This document shows, in pieces, positions 9,363-14,719 of a stretch of DNA of 14,719 nucleotides. How positions within the stretch are numbered: the first letter of the stretch is position 1; each line of letters opens with the position of its first letter. The DNA comes from Physocladia obscura (lineage: Eukaryota; Chytridiomycota; Chytridiomycetes; Chytridiales; Chytriomycetaceae). The notes beneath the pieces were generated by a model. The model was not told the origin of the DNA, searched no databases, and was given only the letters and a program-made list of their open reading frames with translations. A program made the translations under genes and the position numbers. The stretch is from positions 1 through 14,719 of the forward strand of contig JADGJH010000756.1 in assembly GCA_027596945.1 (NCBI GenBank), in the 5' to 3' direction.

Positions 9363-10652
9363 ATGCCCATTTCATCATCGAATTCAACGGACGATCTACT
9401 TCTAGGTGCGGAAAACACCAAGCAAGCCCCATTTGGAACAAGATATCAAAGCAGCGGCAGCGTCAGCGATCAAATCAGCCTTTTTTCAAAAACAGCCGGA
9501 TTTAATCCTACCCTCGATGAGACTGTTCGATCGTCATCCAGGAAAACACGGAAACACGATCTTTACAAAGGCTTATGTTCCGAGAGTAAAGTTCGGCGAG
9601 CTCTGCCAAACGCCTTCTCATCAAGCATCACTGCCAAAAAATTGACTATGGACTACAAAATCGCTGGGATTGTTGGATACGGCTCCAATGGTGTGGTTCT
9701 TGCCGTTTGCGATTCAAAAATGAATCCGATGGCAGTCAAGATTATTTACAAGACTCACCAAAGTGGTACTCCTGTTGATAAGCCACACGAAATTTTCATT
9801 TTGGAAACTCTTACCCGACAAGGAATATCACCGCAAATTCTGCAATTCCATGAATCATGGCAAGATGAATTTCACCACTATATGGTGACTGAATACGTTG
9901 GCAACTGTTGGCTTGACGACTCAGTAAAGCTTATTGAATTTGAAATGGAATCTGTGTCTTCTGTCACAGATCTTCCAAGCAGCATTCCAGCATCTTCCGG
10001 TTCCACAGACTTGTGGGCATGGTCTTATTCGAAGCGACTGGAGTCTCTTCAAAATGAAAACCATACTAACTTGCAACTTCACGCGGTGAAAGCAATTATT
10101 AAAGAGATTGCCATTGCTTTACATTGTCTCCACGCGGCTGGCTTTTACCACGGCGACGTGAAATCAGAAAATGTTATTTGCGACTTGCAGACGCCACCAC
10201 CGCAACAATGCGAGGAGCAAGATTTAAACATCCCGGAGATTATACTGGCTGACTTTGGCCATGCACGTCGGCACGGGACACCTATGAACCTTTATGGCAC
10301 TCCAGATGTGTCGCCACCAGAGTTTCTCGCCGATAGTCCATTTCTAGAGGCCTCTAGTGGCGCACAAGGCGCGTTTGCTGACGTTTTTGCACTGGGAATC
10401 GTCATGTACATGCTTGTAAGTCAAAACGGCGATGGTCCAAAATACATGCAGCTAGTGCGAGAAGGACGCGTTACTTTTTTTGAGCTTCTGAAGAGCAACA
10501 GTGGCGACTTTCCATTTGAAGATAGTGTGGAGGGGCGGGATAACGAAGAGCTTGGTGCTGGTTTTTGGGATTTAATCAAGAAAATGTGTAGAGTGGATCC
10601 AAATGAGAGGATCCAGATGGCAGAAGTTGCATTACATGCATGGTTGAATTAG
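9363..10652 (+). CDS. Atypical protein kinase 1 of a tandem array (intact, intronless)
   Basis: It is a predicted Ser/Thr-type kinase of 429 aa in one exon. The N-terminal 95 residues are Ser-rich, with a short KVRRALPNAF segment (76-85) shared with its two neighbours. The kinase domain runs from about 97 to the C-terminus: Gly-rich loop GYGSNG (105-110), Lys126 in MAVKII, helix-C Glu143, catalytic loop HGDVKSEN (263-270, Asp265), ADFGHA (Asp297), SPPEF for APE (317-321) and a final DPNERI...HAWLN lobe. All catalytic residues are present, so activity is likely. HGD instead of HRD makes it a non-RD kinase, which usually needs no activation-loop phosphorylation. About 35 residues lie between the hinge and DLWAWS (216-221), where helix D would be. 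There is no signal peptide or membrane segment, so it is probably cytosolic. Substrate and family are unknown. Confidence 0.88.
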   Translation: MPISSSNSTDDLLLGAENTKQAPFGTRYQSSGSVSDQISLFSKTAGFNPTLDETVRSSSRKTRKHDLYKGLCSESKVRRALPNAFSSSITAKKLTMDYKIAGIVGYGSNGVVLAVCDSKMNPMAVKIIYKTHQSGTPVDKPHEIFILETLTRQGISPQILQFHESWQDEFHHYMVTEYVGNCWLDDSVKLIEFEMESVSSVTDLPSSIPASSGSTDLWAWSYSKRLESLQNENHTNLQLHAVKAIIKEIAIALHCLHAAGFYHGDVKSENVICDLQTPPPQQCEEQDLNIPEIILADFGHARRHGTPMNLYGTPDVSPPEFLADSPFLEASSGAQGAFADVFALGIVMYMLVSQNGDGPKYMQLVREGRVTFFELLKSNSGDFPFEDSVEGRDNEELGAGFWDLIKKMCRVDPNERIQMAEVALHAWLN

Positions 10653-10903
10653 TAATTTAGTTTATATTTATCCTAGCGTCTTTCATCGTAGCGCCTATGC
10701 CACTTATTATTTTTTTCTCGTCTTTCTTTGGTTTTCTGTATACATATAATAAAATTTAATCAAGTTTAAATGGCGAATTACTTGTTCCTTGATGATTCAG
10801 AAATATCATGCTGATCGTTTTGTCTTAGACAAATTTCGGAACTTTCGTGATTTCGGAAACTTGGCTTTTCAAGGTTCAAAGAATTAACCCAAAACAAACA
10901 AAA

Positions 10904-12147
10904 ATGACTTCATTATCAGTTTTTTCAAAACTTACACCAGATTCATCGTACCAGAGCATTAGCAGCCGCGAATCCAGCAGCGAAAAAGTTAGCAACACTT
11001 CATACACAGTAGTCAAGCAATGCACTGGAATTTTCGACACCATTTCAAAAAGCAATGGCCGAGAAAACCGACAAACACTTAATTTGAGTCTATCATCCGA
11101 AGACAGTGCTAGAAAAGCTGTCATGAATGCTTTTGCAAAAAGCCCTGCAAAGTTGATCCACACTTATTCTGTCATTAGTATTATTGGTGGTGAAGTCTTG
11201 GCTGCGCTGAGTAACCCTAAAGCACAAAATTGTTCACCACTCCTTTGCAATCAAAATCATTTATAAGGCAACACCTGAAATGGTTCCCGTGTCATTGTAC
11301 CCACCAGAAATCCAAATCCTGCAATACCTTACAACCGCCCAATTAGAGCTATCAAAGTCGTCATTCGTGACATATATTGACTCTTGACAAGATTTGAACC
11401 ACTTCTATCTTGTCACAAACTATTGCGGAAGTGACTGGGAATCTCACGGCAGTAACGACACTAATACAATGCATCCAAGAAATATATCCTTCCAATCACG
11501 ATATCTAGGCGAAATACGAACACACAGTTTTCATATCACAACAGGATCCAATGATCTCTGGCAATGGTCGTATGCTTTCCGATGCTACAACTACTTCTGT
11601 AATACAAACGCAAAAGCAACAACAATTATTCCACGGCAAGCAATTAAGCGCGTTATTCGCCAAATTGCAAAAGGTCTTGTAGTGCTGCATAATCACGGCA
11701 TATATCATGGCGACGTTAAGATTGAGAACATAATTTGCGAGCACGTTGCGGGAAGCCTGCCACGAACATATTTGACGGATTTCGGACATGCACAGTACGC
11801 AAGGAATGGAATCAAACAGCAAACAACGTCTGGGCCAGAGTTTCTACGAGACAGTCCGTTTGCCAGAAATCAGCTTGATGGACGCACGAGTGATGTTTTT
11901 GCATTGGGTGTGGCGTTGATGATTTTAGCGAGTGAGCGTGGTAATGAGCCAGAATCACTACGTGTTATTAACAACGAGAATTATGGATATCGATGTCTTA
12001 AAATTTCGAGGTGGAGAGTTTCCGTTTGTTGGAGATGTTCAGGATGTTGGCCACGATTTTTGGAATTTGGTGGATGGTATGTGTCGAGTCGATCCTCGTG
12101 AACGGTTCAATATCGAGCAAGTTTTGCAACATCCATGGCTGCAATAA
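10904..12147 (+). pseudogene. Kinase 2 of the tandem array, pseudogene with several lesions
   Basis: It resembles both neighbours along its whole length but cannot make a full kinase. Frame one runs from ATG 10904 (MTSLSVFSKL), with a SARKAVMNAF segment, to the Gly-rich loop, where about five residues are missing (SIIGGEVLA against GIVGYGSNGVVLA in kinase 1). A frame change follows near 11215-11230, after which FAIKIIYK appears in the new frame. A TGA at 11385-11387 replaces the Trp found in kinases 1 and 3 (IDS*QDLNHFYLV against HESWQDEFHHYMV). Downstream it keeps DLWQWS, HGDVKIEN and TDFGHA. The activation segment lacks about three residues before PEFL, and a second frame change near 11990-12015 separates it from GGEFPF...DPRERF...HPWLQ. 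An intron 11941-12010 could in principle bridge the last break, but the bases it would remove still align with the neighbours as coding. There is no intron at the kinase 3 intron site. Confidence 0.85.
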
Positions 12148-12281
12148 AGATATAGTGTATTTCTTCTTTATTACGCTGCCACTAATGCCGCTTGCCTCAA
12201 TACTGCATCATCCACCGACCAGCAAACTTGAAAGCCATGGCCACTCAAACAAAAAAATGAAAATGAAAAAATGTAATTAAC

Positions 12282-12316
12282 AAGCGCCGAATAAGGCTGA
12301 GATATTGCCGGCGCTT
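12282..12316. repeat. Inverted repeat, 8-bp GC-rich arms, 19-nt loop
   Basis: AAGCGCCG (12282-12289) is matched by its reverse complement CGGCGCTT (12309-12316). It lies about 135 bp after the kinase 2 stop. It could form a hairpin in a 3' transcript or be chance; no function is known. Confidence 0.4.
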
Positions 12317-12630
12317 TCGCCGAGACAGTCACGTTGGCAAAACTCAGTCTTACTTTACGCAACCAATTCTTTATAAAACAAATATAATCATTTTTTAATG
12401 AAAAAAATGTTTGTAGTCAGGGTAATCTTTTAAATTCATAGATAATACCAGAATCCAATTTCTGCAACAATTTCTTTAACAAGACTAATGAGACAAAAAC
12501 GCCCAATAAATAAGGAATCACTAGTTCTACGTGGCTATTTTCGGTTTATTTAAGTCCATTGCCGATCGAGTTGCCATTTTTCCCACAATCGATAATGAAA
12601 AACTAGGGTTTCTTCTCAGCCACCAAAAAA

Positions 12631-12675
12631 ATGGATATATATAGCGAGGCCCCCCCATGTGAAGCCGACTTTTGA
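12631..12675 (+). promoter_or_regulatory. TATA-like run and 14-codon upstream frame before kinase 3
   Basis: TATATATA at 12636-12643 lies about 60 bp before the kinase 3 ATG and is the best TATA-like element there. The same bases fall inside a 14-codon frame (MDIYSEAPPCEADF, TGA 12673-12675) in the same frame as kinase 3. If transcription starts downstream the first reading holds; if the leader is longer, this is an upstream ORF that could lower translation. The two roles exclude each other. Confidence 0.3.
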
Positions 12676-12699
12676 ATCCGATCAAACAGCAAGCGGAAC

Positions 12700-14135
12700 A
12701 TGATTGCTGAGCACAGTTTCTTGTCGCTGTTTGGCCTTAGCGCAAAACAAATCCTAGGCGACAGCGGAAGCAGCAGCGCCTCAAGCAGCAACTCTATCTC
12801 GAGCACCAATAATAGCACCAACAACAACGCTGCCAAAGCAGTTTCGGCGAACAACGTTCTTACCCAAACCGTGGCCACAAACTCGAATCCCGTCGTCAAA
12901 ATAATCCGCCCACCACGATTGGCCGCGTACGCCGCTGCTGACTTCACCAAACTGTCGGCCGAAAAGCGTGCGCGTGTTGCCGTCACAAATGCTTTCAAAG
13001 AAAGTTTTTTCAAAATGACACGTCAGTACCAAGTCTTTGGCATTGTCGGTTATGGTGGAAACGGCGTCGTGTTGAGCGCAAAGGAGCGGCTGCCGGAAGG
13101 CTCGTCACTGTCGGTCGCTATCAAAATCATCTACAGACGAACTCTGGCTGATTCGTCTGATTCGGAGGATATCGGTGGCACCACTGATGAACGCGTTCCA
13201 GCTGAAATATCTGCTCTTCAATGTCTTAACAGATCATGCAAGTCTTCTTCTGTTTTGAAATATCTGGATCACTGGAAAGATGCAAAACATTACTATTTGG
13301 TTTGTTTTGCTTTTTGTTATTTGCCAAGCCAGCTTCGGCGCTTTTGAAATTGACTGAAAAACAAAACAAACAGGTGACGCAACTCTTTGGCTCAAATTGG
13401 CTGAAAGAATTCCCCGACTTTAAACTCCCACGTCTGGAATTCCAATCTGTTTCTCATTCAAAAGTAGTTAGAACACACACACTCGCTGTGTCTTTGGGTG
13501 CCTGCGATCTCTGGGCCTGGTCGGTTGCCCACCGTACCCACGTCCAAAGAACTTCAAACACTACACTCTTGCCTCTAACTCCCATTAAACATATTGTCCG
13601 CGAAACTGCAAAAGCACTGAACGCGATCCACAAATCGGGTTTTTATCACGGTGATGTCAAGGTTGAAAACATTCTTGTTGAATACCCACAAGCTCCTGGA
13701 TCCAACAAGACCATTAATGGTTCAAATTGTCCCAACGTTATGTTGTCGGACTATGGTCACACGAGAGCTGCTGAGAAAGGTATTAAGCGCTATGGAACAC
13801 AAGAGATTTCGCCGCCCGAGTTTATTGAAGGCAGTCCATTTTTGGGAACTGTTCACTTAGACGGACGACGTAGCGATGTTTTTGCGTTGGGAATGGTTGC
13901 TTTTGTGTTATTAAGTGACGGCGGTGATATTCCTGACGCGTGCAGGTCTGCCGAAAGAGGTTCTTTGGATTATCAATCGCTGTGCGCAAATGGAAATGAA
14001 TGTTTTCCTTTCAATGACAAAGAGATTGAGAACATGCCAGATAATGCGTTGGACTTGCTCTGCCGAATGTGCGCAATGGATCCAGCAAAGCGTCCCACTC
14101 TTGATCAAGTCTTAAGCCACCAATGGCTCCAATAA
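12700..14135 (+). CDS. Atypical protein kinase 3 of a tandem array (intact, one intron)
   Basis: Exons 12700-13299 and 13374-14135 give 453 aa. The intron (13300-13373, 74 nt, GTTTGT...AACAG with a TTGAC branch-like site) is in phase 0 and cuts within HYYL|VTQ, just before the hinge. The N-terminus is Ser/Asn-rich, then ARVAVTNAF (91-99) matches the shared segment. Kinase motifs are GYGGNG (117-122), Lys142 in VAIKII, Glu169, DLWAWS (245-250), HGDVKVEN (292-299, Asp294), SDYGHT (Asp326; DYG in place of DFG) and SPPEF (346-350). The C-lobe ends DPAKRP...HQWLQ. All catalytic residues are kept. Like kinase 1 it is a non-RD type with a long stretch between hinge and DLWAWS. There is no membrane segment. 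Translation without splicing stops soon after the intron start, so splicing is needed. Family and substrate are unknown. Confidence 0.88.
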
Positions 14136-14699
14136 GATTGGGCCCGAGTTTTCCTTTTATTTTTTTAAATTTTTTCTTGTTGACTCCTTTTCCATTGATC
14201 TCCTTTTTCATTATATTTTTTGAATAATAATTTATCCTTGGGTATTTTTTTTTATTTCAGCCTACGGGATATTTTCGTTGTTAACTCCTTAATAAATTTT
14301 TTTTAACCTCATGTAATTATTTGAGAACATTATGTTCTCATCAAATTCCTTTCAGAAAAAAAAAAAAGCGTGTATATTCCACAGGGAAAATCTTCCGAAA
14401 ACTACAACTGAACACAACCATTAAATAAAAAAATTTTGAATAAAATGTGTAGTGGCACAGCCAAAAGTTTCGAGGACTGGCAGATTGTCTAACAACCCCT
14501 CCAACACACAAACTCCTGATATCCTATCTCACCTAGTTAATTATTGCAGCACTCTCTGAGTCTGTATGTAAAAAACCAGAAGGAAAATGGCCTAAGTAAC
14601 AAGATTTTAGAAGCAGTATATTCTACTTCATGTTTTTTTTGAAAAACAAATCAATCACAGACAGTAAACACTGAACAAGAGGCAATTCGACAAAAATAA
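14136..14699. other. AT-rich 3' flank, no gene seen
   Basis: This stretch holds T runs after the kinase 3 stop, AATAAA-like sequences (for example about 14291 and 14441) that could serve polyadenylation, an A12 run near 14357 and a palindrome at 14322-14340. I found no convincing coding frame on either strand. Confidence 0.55.
14322..14340. repeat. Perfect palindrome, 8-bp arms around TTA
   Basis: TGAGAACA, spacer TTA, TGTTCTCA. It lies about 190 bp after the kinase 3 stop. It can form a small hairpin or be a dimeric-protein site; neither is shown. Confidence 0.5.
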
Positions 14700-14719
14700 A
14701 CACACACACACACACACAC
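14700..14719. repeat. (AC)10 microsatellite at the right edge
   Basis: A perfect AC dinucleotide run occupies the last 20 bases and is cut by the window end, so its true length is unknown. Confidence 0.95.

Larger units (their letters stand above)
12148..12699. other. Spacer between kinase 2 and kinase 3
   Basis: This is about 550 bp of AT-rich DNA with no protein gene seen. It contains a stem-loop at 12282-12316, a TATATATA at 12636-12643 and a short upstream reading frame at 12631-12675, listed separately. Confidence 0.6.

Noticed and set aside
11385..11387. TGA as a recoded Trp or selenocysteine codon in kinase 2
   Set aside because: Intact genes here use TGG for Trp, and one intact gene (1365-2161) ends with TGA. 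The same copy carries indels, so plain decay is simpler.
11941..12010. Intron that would repair the last frame change of kinase 2
   Set aside because: GT-AG ends and phase fit, but the bases it would remove align as coding with the neighbours, and other lesions remain.
12603..13032. Minus-strand frames of 136 and 83 codons
   Set aside because: They are shadows of the Ser/Asn-rich N-terminal coding part of kinase 3.
1..14719. tRNA, rRNA, CRISPR array or bacterial-type operon
   Set aside because: No cloverleaf B-box pattern, no repeat-spacer array and no ribosome-binding-site spacing were seen; gene structure is eukaryotic.

Overview
The window looks like nuclear DNA of an early-diverging fungus, most likely a chytrid. 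This is an inference from four things: AT-rich spacers, many short GT-AG introns (46-118 nt), a division-1 type chitin synthase with 11 introns, and a local family of divergent protein kinases. Both ends are microsatellites, (TAA)24 at the left and (AC)10 at the right, so the piece may be a short contig that stopped at simple repeats.

Layout from left to right. At 219-1206 (+) is a two-exon gene for a Ser/Thr-rich single-pass membrane protein. It converges on a three-exon gene of unknown function at 1365-2161 (-). About 1.8 kb (2162-3935) follows with no firm gene, only scraps of possible exons and decayed reading frames. At 3936-8001 (-) is a chitin synthase with 12 exons; all eleven introns keep phase, and the joined protein carries every core motif of the family. 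Upstream of it, at about 8281-8755 (-), lies a decayed TUG/ASPSCR1/Ubx4-like gene, broken by stops, frame changes and a deletion. It is too short and too interrupted for simple ORF finding.

The right third, 9363-14135 (+), is a head-to-tail array of three related kinases. The first is an intact intronless 429-aa kinase, the second a pseudogene, and the third an intact 453-aa kinase with one intron. They share an HGDVK catalytic loop (HRD with Gly for Arg), a long linker after the hinge, a DLWxWS motif and a conserved NAF segment just before the kinase domain. I do not recognise the family; it may be lineage-specific.

Chitin synthase builds cell-wall chitin at the plasma membrane, and the Ser/Thr-rich protein resembles fungal surface or wall-sensor proteins in layout. 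There is no operon-like logic linking the genes. The kinase array is the one clear sign of local gene birth and death.
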